From Saprospiraceae bacterium (lineage in GTDB: Bacteria > Bacteroidota > Bacteroidia > Chitinophagales > Saprospiraceae): a stretch of DNA of 64,000 nucleotides. The stretch lies in the NCBI GenBank assembly GCA_016714445.1, contig JADJNF010000008.1:806001-870000 (forward strand), given 5' to 3'. The position numbers and the translations under genes were made by a program. This document shows, in pieces, positions 8,795-17,291 of the stretch (position 1 is the stretch's first letter; every line of letters begins with the position of its first letter). A model generated the notes under the pieces. That model saw nothing but the letters and a program-made list of their open reading frames with translations. It did not search any database and had not been told where the DNA came from.

Positions 8795-9499
8795 TTACTT
8801 CCCGATCAAATAAATACACGGTCTTTTATGATATTCCCCTATAATGGCTTTTTTCCATTCCACGACACGCATTTGTCTAATGTCTTCATCTGGCGCATTG
8901 ATATCACAGGCAATACATAGTCTTGTCTGGTCATTAAGCGTATCAAGGCATGTTTCAATGATAAAAGCATTCCGATAGGGTGTTTCCATAAATATCTGTG
9001 TCTGACCTGTTTTTTGTACTTTTTGTTCCAGTGCTTTAAGCTGGGTGATCAGCTCGGGTTTTTTATTGGAAAGATAGCCATTGAAAGCAAAATTCTGACC
9101 GTTGAATCCACTTGCCATCAATGCCAGTAAGATAGAAGATGGCCCTACAAAAGGCACTACTTTGATGGCGTGTTTATGGGCCCATGCTACCACTTCTGCT
9201 CCGGGATCTGCCACACCAGGACATCCTGCATCAGAAATGACGCCAATATTTATTCCATTATGTAATGCCTGAAGAAAAGTGTCCAGCTCTTTTTTGTCGT
9301 CAGATATCTCCAATATCTGCAACTGTGCTATCGGCAATGGGTGATGAGTAGATTTTATAAAATGCCGGGCAGTTTTGGCTTTCTCTACCACAAAGGTGGT
9401 TGTTTCATGCAGCCATTTTATAGATTCAGCAGATAAACTTTCTGTCTTGCCTTCAAAAATGGGACAAGGGAATAAAAAAATACGGCCTTTATGAATCAT
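8795..9499 (-). CDS. RsmI-like SAM-dependent methyltransferase (tetrapyrrole methylase fold)
   Basis: A 234-residue methyltransferase related to RsmI, which 2'-O-methylates C1402 of 16S rRNA. Diagnostic stretches are GVISDAGCPGVADPGAEVV, the SAM-contacting loop of this fold, VVPFVGPSSILLALMASGF, and the late FMETPYRN. The N terminus lacks the usual TLYVVATPIGN motif and instead has GRIFLFPCPIF, a variant I recall from a distinct Bacteroidota subgroup, so the exact rRNA target is uncertain. It lies 4 bases after the acyl-CoA synthetase gene on the same strand, which suggests co-transcription without an obvious functional link. Confidence 0.8.
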   Translation of the reverse strand: MIHKGRIFLFPCPIFEGKTESLSAESIKWLHETTTFVVEKAKTARHFIKSTHHPLPIAQLQILEISDDKKELDTFLQALHNGINIGVISDAGCPGVADPGAEVVAWAHKHAIKVVPFVGPSSILLALMASGFNGQNFAFNGYLSNKKPELITQLKALEQKVQKTGQTQIFMETPYRNAFIIETCLDTLNDQTRLCIACDINAPDEDIRQMRVVEWKKAIIGEYHKRPCIYLIGK

Positions 9500-9503
9500 G
9501 GGT

Positions 9504-11159
9504 TTATTTTAATGCTCTTCTCAATATTTTACCCACATTAGTTTTGGGTAGCTCGTCTCTGAATTCTATCTGTTTGGGCACTTTATAGCCGGTTAGATTA
9601 GTCTTGCAGTGTGCTGTTAATTCTTCCTGCGTCAGACTTTTATCCTTTTTGACCACAAAAAGTTTTACTACCTCACCTGACTTCTCATCAGGTATACCTA
9701 TGGCAGCAGCCTCCAGTACTTTGGGATGCATGACCGCTACGTTTTCTATCTCATTGGGAAAAACATTAAAACCACTTACCAGAATCATGTCCTTCTTACG
9801 ATCTACAATAAACATATATCCGTCTTCATCCATTCTGCCGATATCGCCCGTACAAAGCCAACCATCGGGAGTGACTGTTTTTGCTGTTTCTCCCGGTTGA
9901 TTGTAATAGCCCTTCATGACTTGCGGGCCTCTGCACTGTATCTCACCGATGTCACCTATGGCAACTTCGCGTCCGTCGTCATCCATGATTCTTATTTCTG
10001 TGGATGATACCGGCAAACCAATACTTCCCGTTTTTCCGGATCCATCCAGCGGATTGACACTGATGAGAGGAGATGATTCGGTCATGCCGTACCCTTCGGT
10101 GAGCGGACAGCCGGTAACTTCTTTCCATCTTTCTGCTACCGCTTGCTGAATAGCCATTCCGCCGCCTACAGTTATCTTTAGTGAAGTAAAATCACATTGT
10201 CTGAATGCTTCATTGTGGAGTAAAGCATTAAACAGGGTGTTAAGACCGGTCATCAGGCTGATTTTATTTCGTTTGAACTCTTTAACGATGGAGCCCAGGT
10301 CTCTGGCATTGGTCACAAGTACAGTATGCGCACCGTAGCTCAGCATGGCCAGACAATTGACAGCAAAGGCAAAAATGTGATACATCGGCAATGGAGACAA
10401 GGTAATTTCCTTGCCTTCGACGAGATAATTTTGCATCCATGTCCTGATCTGGATCATATTGGCCACCATATTGGCATTGGTGAGCATAGCACCTTTAGAG
10501 ATACCTGTAGTACCTCCGGTATATTGATGAATAATAACATCATCAGCACAATTGCTGAATTCCTTTACTGTAAATCTTTTGCCTTCCGCGAGCGCATATT
10601 TAAAAGTAACGGTATTGGGAATGGCAAATTTTGGTACCATACGTTTGACATATCTTACCGCAAAATTTACGACAGAGCCTTTGATTGATCCCAGCATTTC
10701 GCCTATGCTGGCAACGATAACAGTGTCTATTTTTGTTTTATGAATAATAGATTCCAGATTGGCGGCAAAGTTCTCCAGGATTACAATAGCCCGGACACCG
10801 CTATCTTCAAACTGAAACAACATTTCTCTGGGCGTGTATAGCGGGTTGGTATTGACGATGATAAGCCCTGCTTTCAGTGCACCGAATACAGCTATGGGAT
10901 ATTGTAAAAGATTGGGCATCATGATGGCAATCCGGTCTCCGGGATTAAGCCCTCTCGAATGAAGATACGCAGCAAATCGGGTAGAGAGCTGATCCGTTTC
11001 TGCATAGGTTATTTTTTTACCCATGCACTCAAAAGCATTATTTGGGCCGTATTTTACAAAACATTCATGCAGAAAATCTACCAGTGTTTCGTATTTGGTA
11101 TGATCAATATTGGCTGGAATACCGGGCGGATAATTTTTTAACCAAGGTCTGTGATCCAT
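9504..11159 (-). CDS. fadD: Long-chain fatty acid-CoA ligase (FadD-like)
   Basis: Activates fatty acids to acyl-CoA through an acyl-adenylate. The 551-residue length fits FadD. The AMP-binding P-loop YTGGTTGISKG is at residues 213-223, EGYGMTESSP is the A5 motif, GDIGRMDEDGYMFIVDRKKD carries the conserved Asp/Arg hinge, and PKTNVGKILRR near the end provides the catalytic Lys. No signal peptide is present; a cytoplasmic or inner-membrane peripheral location is expected. It is first in a pair with the RsmI-like gene. Gene symbol by family resemblance; chain-length preference cannot be read. Confidence 0.9.
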   Translation of the reverse strand: MDHRPWLKNYPPGIPANIDHTKYETLVDFLHECFVKYGPNNAFECMGKKITYAETDQLSTRFAAYLHSRGLNPGDRIAIMMPNLLQYPIAVFGALKAGLIIVNTNPLYTPREMLFQFEDSGVRAIVILENFAANLESIIHKTKIDTVIVASIGEMLGSIKGSVVNFAVRYVKRMVPKFAIPNTVTFKYALAEGKRFTVKEFSNCADDVIIHQYTGGTTGISKGAMLTNANMVANMIQIRTWMQNYLVEGKEITLSPLPMYHIFAFAVNCLAMLSYGAHTVLVTNARDLGSIVKEFKRNKISLMTGLNTLFNALLHNEAFRQCDFTSLKITVGGGMAIQQAVAERWKEVTGCPLTEGYGMTESSPLISVNPLDGSGKTGSIGLPVSSTEIRIMDDDGREVAIGDIGEIQCRGPQVMKGYYNQPGETAKTVTPDGWLCTGDIGRMDEDGYMFIVDRKKDMILVSGFNVFPNEIENVAVMHPKVLEAAAIGIPDEKSGEVVKLFVVKKDKSLTQEELTAHCKTNLTGYKVPKQIEFRDELPKTNVGKILRRALK

Positions 11160-11252
11160 TTTATTTTGATTTTATACGGCTAAAAATAACTATTATGAAG
11201 AAATTTTTAATCAATGTTTAATATAAATTATCATTCTAAGATATTTTTAGTC

Positions 11253-11282
11253 AAAAGGGCAGCTTCCGTTGCTACCTTTTTT
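11253..11282 (+). terminator. Hairpin with U-tract
   Basis: AAAAGG, GCAGC, loop TTCC, GTTGC, a two-base bulge and CCTTTTTT form a stem with a T run. It reads as a terminator-like hairpin on the plus strand, although no plus-strand gene precedes it within 10 kb; the stem also ends in an A run on the other strand. Role uncertain. Confidence 0.4.
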
Positions 11283-11286
11283 ATAT

Positions 11287-11427
11287 ATGCTAAAGGCAAA
11301 TCTTAATTATACTCAAAATAAATTGGTTTGCGAAAATTTCATTTTCCAATTTATTGATGATAGGTATAATGGCGACAGAATTTTTTGCCTCGATGAAGAC
11401 ATGAGTATCATCGTCTTTGAAAAATAA
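11287..11427 (+). CDS. Possible small protein, 46 aa
   Basis: An ATG-started 46-codon frame ending at TAA, too short for routine ORF calling. The product begins MLKANLNYTQ and ends MSIIVFEK. It lies just after the hairpin and ahead of the recA promoter. No homologous family comes to mind, there is no clear ribosome-binding site, and the composition is compatible with chance in AT-rich DNA. Listed as a weak candidate only. Confidence 0.2.
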   Translation: MLKANLNYTQNKLVCENFIFQFIDDRYNGDRIFCLDEDMSIIVFEK

Positions 11428-11482
11428 ATTCTCGTCAGTATAATTTACTTCATAGTGGATTAAAATATATATGAAATATTTA

Positions 11483-11490
11483 TATCTTTG
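11483..11490 (+). promoter_or_regulatory. -7 box of recA
   Basis: TATCTTTG is an exact match to the Bacteroidota -7 element TAnnTTTG, 20 bases before the recA ATG. The -33 TTTG is not evident at the expected spacing. Confidence 0.55.
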
Positions 11491-11510
11491 CTATCTTAAT
11501 TTTAAATAAC

Positions 11511-12554
11511 ATGTCAAAAGAAAGAGAAGAAAAACTTAAAGCCCTTGCGCTTACTATGGATAAGCTGGACAAAACGTATGGGAAGGGAACCATTATGAAG
11601 CTTGGTGACAAACAAGTGGTACATGTAGAGACTATTTCTACAGGATCTCTTGGATTGGATATTGCATTAGGCATCGGCGGTCTTCCTAAAGGCAGAATAG
11701 TAGAAATTTACGGTCCGGAATCTTCAGGAAAGACAACGTTGGCTATTCACGCTATAGCCGAATGTCAGAAGCAGGGTGGCATTGCAGCCTTTATTGATGC
11801 GGAGCATGCATTTGATAGATTTTATGCAGAACAATTGGGTGTAAATACAGAAGAGTTGCTGATCTCTCAGCCGGACAACGGTGAGCAGGCATTGGAGATA
11901 GCAGAAAACCTGATCAGATCCGGTGCTATCGATATTATTGTGATTGACTCAGTAGCTGCTTTGGTACCAAGAAGCGAGATAGAAGGAGAGATGGGAGACT
12001 CTAAAATGGGTCTTCAGGCCAGACTGATGTCACAGGCACTCAGAAAACTTACTGCCACCATCGGAAGAACAGGTTGTTGTTGTGTATTTATCAATCAGTT
12101 GAGAGAAAAGATTGGTGTAATGTTCGGTAATCCTGAAACCACTACCGGTGGTAATGCCCTGAAATTTTATGCTTCCATCAGGCTCGACATCAGAAAATCA
12201 GGAACAGCCATTAAGGATAAAGACGGCAACACCGTAGGTAATCCTGTAAAAGTAAAGGTAGTAAAAAATAAACTTGCACCACCTTTCCGTGTAGCTACCT
12301 TTGATATTGTATTTGGTGAAGGTATTTCCAAAAACGGTGAGATCATAGATTTAGGAGTGGAAACCAATGTGATAGGAAAAAGCGGTTCGTGGTTTAGCTA
12401 TGAAGGTACCAAAATAGCACAAGGCCGTGAAGGCGCCAAACAGTTCCTTGCAGATAATCCTGAAGTAGCACTGGAATTAGAAAAAAAGATAGTTGAAAAA
12501 TATCAGCCCGGCCAATTGGATCCAAGTGAAGTGAAAGAAGTAGATGAAGAATAA
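11511..12554 (+). CDS. recA: Recombinase RecA
   Basis: Strand-exchange ATPase for homologous recombination and, where present, LexA-type coprotease. The 347-residue length is normal. Walker A GPESSGKT is at residues 68-75; IIVIDSVAALVP is Walker B with loop L1 following (EIEGEMGDSKMG); INQLREKIGVMFGNPETTTG covers the L2 DNA-binding loop; the acidic C-terminal tail ends in VKEVDEE. It is monocistronic: its own -7 box lies upstream and a strong intrinsic terminator sits about 20 bases after the stop. Identity is certain. Confidence 0.99.
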   Translation: MSKEREEKLKALALTMDKLDKTYGKGTIMKLGDKQVVHVETISTGSLGLDIALGIGGLPKGRIVEIYGPESSGKTTLAIHAIAECQKQGGIAAFIDAEHAFDRFYAEQLGVNTEELLISQPDNGEQALEIAENLIRSGAIDIIVIDSVAALVPRSEIEGEMGDSKMGLQARLMSQALRKLTATIGRTGCCCVFINQLREKIGVMFGNPETTTGGNALKFYASIRLDIRKSGTAIKDKDGNTVGNPVKVKVVKNKLAPPFRVATFDIVFGEGISKNGEIIDLGVETNVIGKSGSWFSYEGTKIAQGREGAKQFLADNPEVALELEKKIVEKYQPGQLDPSEVKEVDEE

Positions 12555-12573
12555 GGGTATGTAAAAATGCACT

Positions 12574-12611
12574 AAAGCCATTGTTATGTATGTAGCAATG
12601 GCTTTTTTTTT
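12574..12611 (+). terminator. Rho-independent terminator of recA
   Basis: AAAGCCATTG and CAATGGCTTT form a perfect 10-bp stem around a 12-base loop, followed by an unbroken T run. It begins 20 bases after the recA stop codon. Confidence 0.9.
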
Positions 12612-12628
12612 GGATTAAAATTTAGGAC

Positions 12629-12984
12629 ACTCCGAAAAGTCAAAAATAAAGATATGCCACAAAGACTCTAAGTCCCAAAGGTTCACAAAGATATGATTAA
12701 CCTATGTTTGAAATTAGTGATTCTTTGTGTTTTTGTGCCTTTGAGGTCAAATTATACTTTTCAGATTGGAATAAAAATTTAAATCTTCTTATATTTGGTG
12801 AAGATTTTAGGTTATTTTCTTTTGTTCTTTTTTGTAATAATTCGGTATTTGAGTCCACACTGAAAACACAATTGGTATGATAATCTTACGTTTTTCACCC
12901 TACAGCTAAAGGCGTATAGTATTGATTATCAATGTAACAGAAAAAAGATGTTTTCTATTTTCTACATGATAGACTTTTCGGAGT
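12629..12984. repeat. MITE-like palindromic repeat, copy A (long form)
   Basis: The left end ACTCCGAAAAGTC (12629-12641) and right end GACTTTTCGGAGT (12972-12984) are a perfect 13-bp inverted repeat. The first 136 bases are clearly homologous to the copies at 47867 and 55371: they share CAAAAATAAAGA, GCCACAAAG, GATTCTTTGTGTTTTTGTGC and ATTATACTTTTC. Unlike those copies, the core ends at about 12764 and a further 208 bases follow before the terminal repeat, so this copy carries an insertion or is composite. No ORF inside. It occupies most of the gap between the recA terminator and the M36 peptidase gene. Confidence 0.8.
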
Positions 12985-13025
12985 AGACTCGTATTTTAAA
13001 TTCTTTTATTCTATTTGTAGCTTGT

Positions 13026-15704
13026 ATGAAATTTTTATTGTCTGTTTTAATGCTGTTGTTTTATAGTTTTGATATCTCCGCCCAGGAAGTCAGTAAATTA
13101 TATATACCACATCTTGAGTCTTTAGCTGTAAAAAACAGACCTTTTGATGAAGATTTTAAAGACTATACAATTACAAACAGCCATGTGAGTAAAAGGAGCA
13201 AACTTACCCATTTTTACCTGAATCAGCGTTTTCAGGGAATTAAAATTAAAAATGCTGTAATAAGTATACATATAGACGCTGATGGTAAATTAGTAAAATT
13301 AAACCATCAATTTTTGTTGGATCTTGCCTCCAGAGTTTCAGGAAATCATCCGGTTATCAGTGCTTTGGATGCCATAAAAAGAGCAGCAAAAAAGCTGAAT
13401 TATGATCTTAATATTGAACCGGAACTACTGGAAGAAAGAGGAGGTCCTTCTATGTTTCAAATTTTCAGCAACGCCGGTATTTCACAAACTGACATTCCGG
13501 TGAAATTAATGTATCAACCCATGCCAAACGGAACCATTAAATTAGCATGGGAACTTTCCATACTCGAAGCCGGGGGCAGTGATTGGTGGTGCATAAGAGT
13601 GGATGCTGTCAGTGGTGAAATACTGGATCAGGAAAACTGGACGTTACATTGTAATTTTGAAGGAAATAATACGGATGAACACCCAGTACAATGCAAATCA
13701 TTGGGTAGTCATTTTACAAAATTCAAAAAAGATCAGTCGAGTGGAAGCCAGTTGATGACTCCCAATTCCTATCATGTTTTTCCAATTGGAACAGAAAGCC
13801 CCAACCACGGAAGCAGGATATGGGAAATAAATCCCGCGGATAATCTTGCTTCTCCATATGGGTGGCACGATACAAACGGGGCACCAGGCGCTGAGTTTAC
13901 TACAACAAAAGGAAATAATGTTGAAACAAAAGATGATATATTGGGTGATAATGAGACTACCATCGGAAGTTTTGCTGACGGAACAACAAACCTTACCTTT
14001 GATTTTCCGCTGAATACCAGTTTACCTCCTTCTGCCAGTATTAATGCTTCACTCACCAATTTATTTTACTGGAACAATATGATGCACGATGTTTGGTATC
14101 AGTATGGTTTTGATGAGTCTGCAGGTAATTTTCAGCAGAATAACTACGGAAGAGGAGGGATCGGAAACGATTTTGTCAGGGCGGATGGTCTGGATGGGGA
14201 AGGTACCAATAATGCCAATTTTTCCACACCGGCAGATGGCGCAAAACCCAGAATGCAAATGTTTTTATGGAACGCTTCAAACAACGCGCTCACCGTTACT
14301 ATTCTTGCGCCGGGCAATATTTCAGGTAATTATAACGGAGTAAAAGCGGGATTTGGTCCTACTGAATATAATGTTTCCGGGGAAATCCTGTCGGCTGATC
14401 CTATTATTGCATGTGGTACACTTACAAACAGCAGTGCCATGAACGGTAAAATAGCCTTGATCGACAGGGGCTCCTGTGAGTTTGGTGCTAAATGTCTGAA
14501 TGCTCAAAATGCGGGAGCCATCGCAGTAATCGTATGTAATAATGTGGCAGGTGCGCCCATCAGTATGGGAGCGGGAGCAAATGGAGCCAGCGTTAATATA
14601 CCTTGTATCATGCTGAGTCAGGCAGACTGCAATATCATAAAAGTAAACTTACCCGGAGTTACTATTAATCTTACAGGTATAGGCATTCAGATTGACGGGT
14701 CTTTGGATAACGGCATTATCGCACACGAATATGGTCATGGTATTTCTAACAGATTGACAGGAGGAGCGGGCAATGTAAGCTGTCTGAATAACAACGAACA
14801 AATGGGCGAAGGATGGAGCGACTGGTTCGGACTAATGCTTACTTTGCGGCCCGGAGATACCGGACCTATGGGCAAAGGCATAGGAACATTTGCATTGGGT
14901 CAACCCATAACCGGTTCAGGAATCAGACCATACAGATATTCGACCAATATGAGTATAAATCCGCACACCTATGATAATATAAAAACGGTCTCCGTTCCGC
15001 ATGGAGTAGGTTCGGTTTGGTGTGCCATGCTTTGGGATATGACCTGGTTGCTCATAGACGCATATGGTTTTGACCCTAACTATTATACCGGTTCGGGTGG
15101 AAATAATATTGCCATGGCCCTGGTGACAGAAGCATTAAAATTGCAGCCGTGCAGTCCTGGTTTTGTGGATGGCCGCAATGCCATATTGTTGGCAGATGAT
15201 GTACTATATGGAGGAATACATACATGTCTGATATGGAAAGCCTTTGCACGCAGAGGGTTAGGGTTTGGGGCTGATCAGGGTCTTTCATCAAGTATTTCTG
15301 ATGGGACCCAGGCTTTTGATATGCCAACTTCTTGTTGCAATCAGGTATATATAAAAGATGATAGTGGTACGGGATCGCTTCGGGATGCTTTGAGTTGTGT
15401 TTCGAGTGGCGGAACCATTACATTTGCACCTTTTATGGACAATAAAGTGATCAATTTAACGGGAGGCATGGTGATTAATAAAGATGTAAATATCGTTTCG
15501 AATACACCCAATGGTATCAAAATATCTACCGGAATTAATGTACCCACATTGACGATCAATAATTTTAATGTAGTCCTTCAAAACCTTGGAGTTATCGGTG
15601 GCAATGCCATCTCAGGAAGAGTACTGGTAAATAATGGAAACCTGATATGTAATGATGTTTTGTTTATAGATGGTCAGATGTCAAATGATTCCGGGGAAGT
15701 ATAA
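13026..15704 (+). CDS. M36 family metallopeptidase (fungalysin-like) with PA insert; 3' end frameshifted
   Basis: A secreted zinc endopeptidase. The signal peptide (LLSVLMLLFYSFDISAQ) is followed by an FTP-type propeptide (about 30-200), the M36 catalytic region with HEYGH at residues 567-571 and the downstream Glu in NEQMGEGWSDW, and a protease-associated domain inserted before the zinc site (about 435-545, KIALIDRGSCEFGAKCLNAQ). After the peptidase comes a short beta-helix-like stretch starting GTGSLRDAL. The frame ends early in NDSGEV. Adding one G to the G4 at 15693-15696 gives SGGSIINHGTILFNG and a stop at 15755-15757, which suits the helix pattern, so the end is probably a one-base error. 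No T9SS sorting domain is seen even then. Confidence 0.92.
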   Translation: MKFLLSVLMLLFYSFDISAQEVSKLYIPHLESLAVKNRPFDEDFKDYTITNSHVSKRSKLTHFYLNQRFQGIKIKNAVISIHIDADGKLVKLNHQFLLDLASRVSGNHPVISALDAIKRAAKKLNYDLNIEPELLEERGGPSMFQIFSNAGISQTDIPVKLMYQPMPNGTIKLAWELSILEAGGSDWWCIRVDAVSGEILDQENWTLHCNFEGNNTDEHPVQCKSLGSHFTKFKKDQSSGSQLMTPNSYHVFPIGTESPNHGSRIWEINPADNLASPYGWHDTNGAPGAEFTTTKGNNVETKDDILGDNETTIGSFADGTTNLTFDFPLNTSLPPSASINASLTNLFYWNNMMHDVWYQYGFDESAGNFQQNNYGRGGIGNDFVRADGLDGEGTNNANFSTPADGAKPRMQMFLWNASNNALTVTILAPGNISGNYNGVKAGFGPTEYNVSGEILSADPIIACGTLTNSSAMNGKIALIDRGSCEFGAKCLNAQNAGAIAVIVCNNVAGAPISMGAGANGASVNIPCIMLSQADCNIIKVNLPGVTINLTGIGIQIDGSLDNGIIAHEYGHGISNRLTGGAGNVSCLNNNEQMGEGWSDWFGLMLTLRPGDTGPMGKGIGTFALGQPITGSGIRPYRYSTNMSINPHTYDNIKTVSVPHGVGSVWCAMLWDMTWLLIDAYGFDPNYYTGSGGNNIAMALVTEALKLQPCSPGFVDGRNAILLADDVLYGGIHTCLIWKAFARRGLGFGADQGLSSSISDGTQAFDMPTSCCNQVYIKDDSGTGSLRDALSCVSSGGTITFAPFMDNKVINLTGGMVINKDVNIVSNTPNGIKISTGINVPTLTINNFNVVLQNLGVIGGNAISGRVLVNNGNLICNDVLFIDGQMSNDSGEV

Positions 15705-15986
15705 TCAATCATGGAACCATCCTATTTAATGGTAGCAGCACATTAAGGAAACAATAAAAAGAGTCAAAAGGTGAAGTCTCATAGGTGTTGGTAAACGGAG
15801 CATAATTGTGCCAGAGATAATGCAGGCCACAAAGGAATTCCTGATGTATAATTGTTGGAAAGACCTGGTAATCTTGAAGGATATGTGTTTAGTTATTAGT
15901 GGTAGAGACACAAGTTTTTTTTATCAGGCCAGTATCGGACTGAAATTTGCGCTAGCATGGGAATCTTGGGTTATAAAAAAAATATC

Positions 15987-16640
15987 TTAAAAAGTTAAGT
16001 TATGCGGTTTTGTTTCAATTCCTGTAAAGCACTGTAAATTTAGTTTTTCATAGAATTTTTCCGAAATCAACATTTTATATATCAATGGCATTTGAAAAAT
16101 ATCATAAGGTATTGGTCTTATAAGCGTCATTTTCTCTATTCCTATCATAAATCTGGTTCCTAATTCAGATTTAATGGCTTGGTATTCTGAATATGAGTTT
16201 ATATTAAGCAAACCTAAGTTATCAGAGTATTTTTTTTTATAAAAAATAGTTTTTTCAAAATCTATGTATTCAATTAATTCCGGATTGACTAAGTGGAGAA
16301 AGTAATATTTAATAATACCATCTTTTGTTTCAATAAAACAATCGTAAAATCGGTGACTTGGAAGTATTGCATTAGATAAAATAAAAACATGAAATCTTTG
16401 AGAAACAAGTATCAATCCCGCAGAAGATGTGGCTTCAGTCATCATATCGCAAAGTTTGGCACCTCGTGCCAATTTGAATCTGAGGTCGGGCACAAAATCA
16501 GGAAAGTGATCTGAACGAATTTTATAAATAGACCGAGGTCCATCAAAGTCATAATCAGGATAGGAAATCACAGCAGGATAGGCCTTACCTGTTTCTTTTT
16601 CATCAAGAGATGGTTTCAATATATAATACTGCTGGTCCAT
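15987..16640 (-). CDS. Imm11-like (DUF1629) protein
   Basis: A 217-residue cytoplasmic-looking protein. The central part resembles the Imm11/DUF1629 immunity family: FPDFVPDLRFKLARGAKLCD, then AGLILVSQRF and LPSHRFYD, in the family's order. Members protect against polymorphic toxins in other bacteria. No toxin gene lies beside it, so it may be an orphan immunity gene or serve elsewhere. It is divergent from the 16694 gene, with 53 bases between the two ATGs. Family call is by motif resemblance only. Confidence 0.6.
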   Translation of the reverse strand: MDQQYYILKPSLDEKETGKAYPAVISYPDYDFDGPRSIYKIRSDHFPDFVPDLRFKLARGAKLCDMMTEATSSAGLILVSQRFHVFILSNAILPSHRFYDCFIETKDGIIKYYFLHLVNPELIEYIDFEKTIFYKKKYSDNLGLLNINSYSEYQAIKSELGTRFMIGIEKMTLIRPIPYDIFQMPLIYKMLISEKFYEKLNLQCFTGIETKPHNLTF

Positions 16641-16693
16641 GAGAATAAATGATTAAACAATTTTTAATAGCACAAATATAAATAAATTAAAAC

Positions 16694-17086
16694 ATGACAT
16701 TTATAGAAGAAATTTTTACCCACTTCCTTTCGCATGAAAGAAGTGAGATGCAAGCACTTGTCTGGTCAAAATGGGGAGAATGCCTTAAAGTATCCGGTTT
16801 TGAGACTGTAGAACATTTGAGCGATTTTCAACTCGGATTTCTTTCCATGCTCAGCGAAAAGTACGAAAAGGTGATTCAGCCTTTGGTGATACAATATGTA
16901 AAACCGGAATTTGAAGAGTGGTATGAAGAAGAAGTAGAACCGGAGGTAATCATAATAAATGCCTTTAATCTTCATGAATTGAAAAATGGTATCTGGGAGA
17001 TTGCTTATGAAGACGACCAGGAAGATCTGATCGTACACCTTATAATGAAAAACTGGGAATTTGATTATACCTCAAGGACGGGATAG
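16694..17086 (+). CDS. Hypothetical protein, 130 aa, acidic
   Basis: I do not recognise this protein. It has no signal peptide or membrane helix; the first half looks helical (FIEEIFTHFLSHERSEM) and the middle is strongly acidic (EEWYEEEVEPEV), followed by a likely beta-sheet with YEDDQEDLIVHLIM. It is divergently paired with the Imm11-like gene, sharing a 53-base promoter region, and ends at a bidirectional terminator-like hairpin. Small acidic partners of this type are common among immunity-like genes, but this is only a contextual hint. Confidence 0.6.
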   Translation: MTFIEEIFTHFLSHERSEMQALVWSKWGECLKVSGFETVEHLSDFQLGFLSMLSEKYEKVIQPLVIQYVKPEFEEWYEEEVEPEVIIINAFNLHELKNGIWEIAYEDDQEDLIVHLIMKNWEFDYTSRTG

Positions 17087-17225
17087 AGTAATAACAAACA
17101 ATAATTCTTCTAAAACACGAATGAAGAGTATGACATTTGTTATTGCATGTCGGGCTGCCATCAATGATGCCTAAAAATGGATTAATAAAAATTAAAACAT
17201 CAAAGCCAAAATAATTTAGTAATAA

Positions 17226-17267
17226 AAAGCAAAAAGCCGATATACTTTTTATATACCGGCTTTTGCT
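17226..17267. terminator. Bidirectional intrinsic terminator
   Basis: AGCAAAAAGCCGATATA pairs with TATACCGGCTTTTGCT around a short T-rich loop, with A and T runs on both sides. It sits between two convergent genes (ends at 17086 and 17292) and should stop transcription from both. Confidence 0.8.
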
Positions 17268-17291
17268 GATGATTATATTTCGCCTGAGAAA

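Larger units (their letters stand above)
11160..11510. other. Intergenic region upstream of recA
   Basis: About 350 bases between the divergent fadD-like and recA genes. It holds a terminator-like hairpin (11253-11282), a 46-codon open frame from 11287 to 11427 with no recognisable product, and the recA promoter box at 11483. No SOS box could be recognised by eye. Confidence 0.5.

Noticed and set aside
15808..15990. 60-codon plus-strand frame after the M36 peptidase
   Set aside because: No domain, no start signal, and it overlaps the convergent Imm11-like gene end. Not a continuation of the peptidase in any frame.
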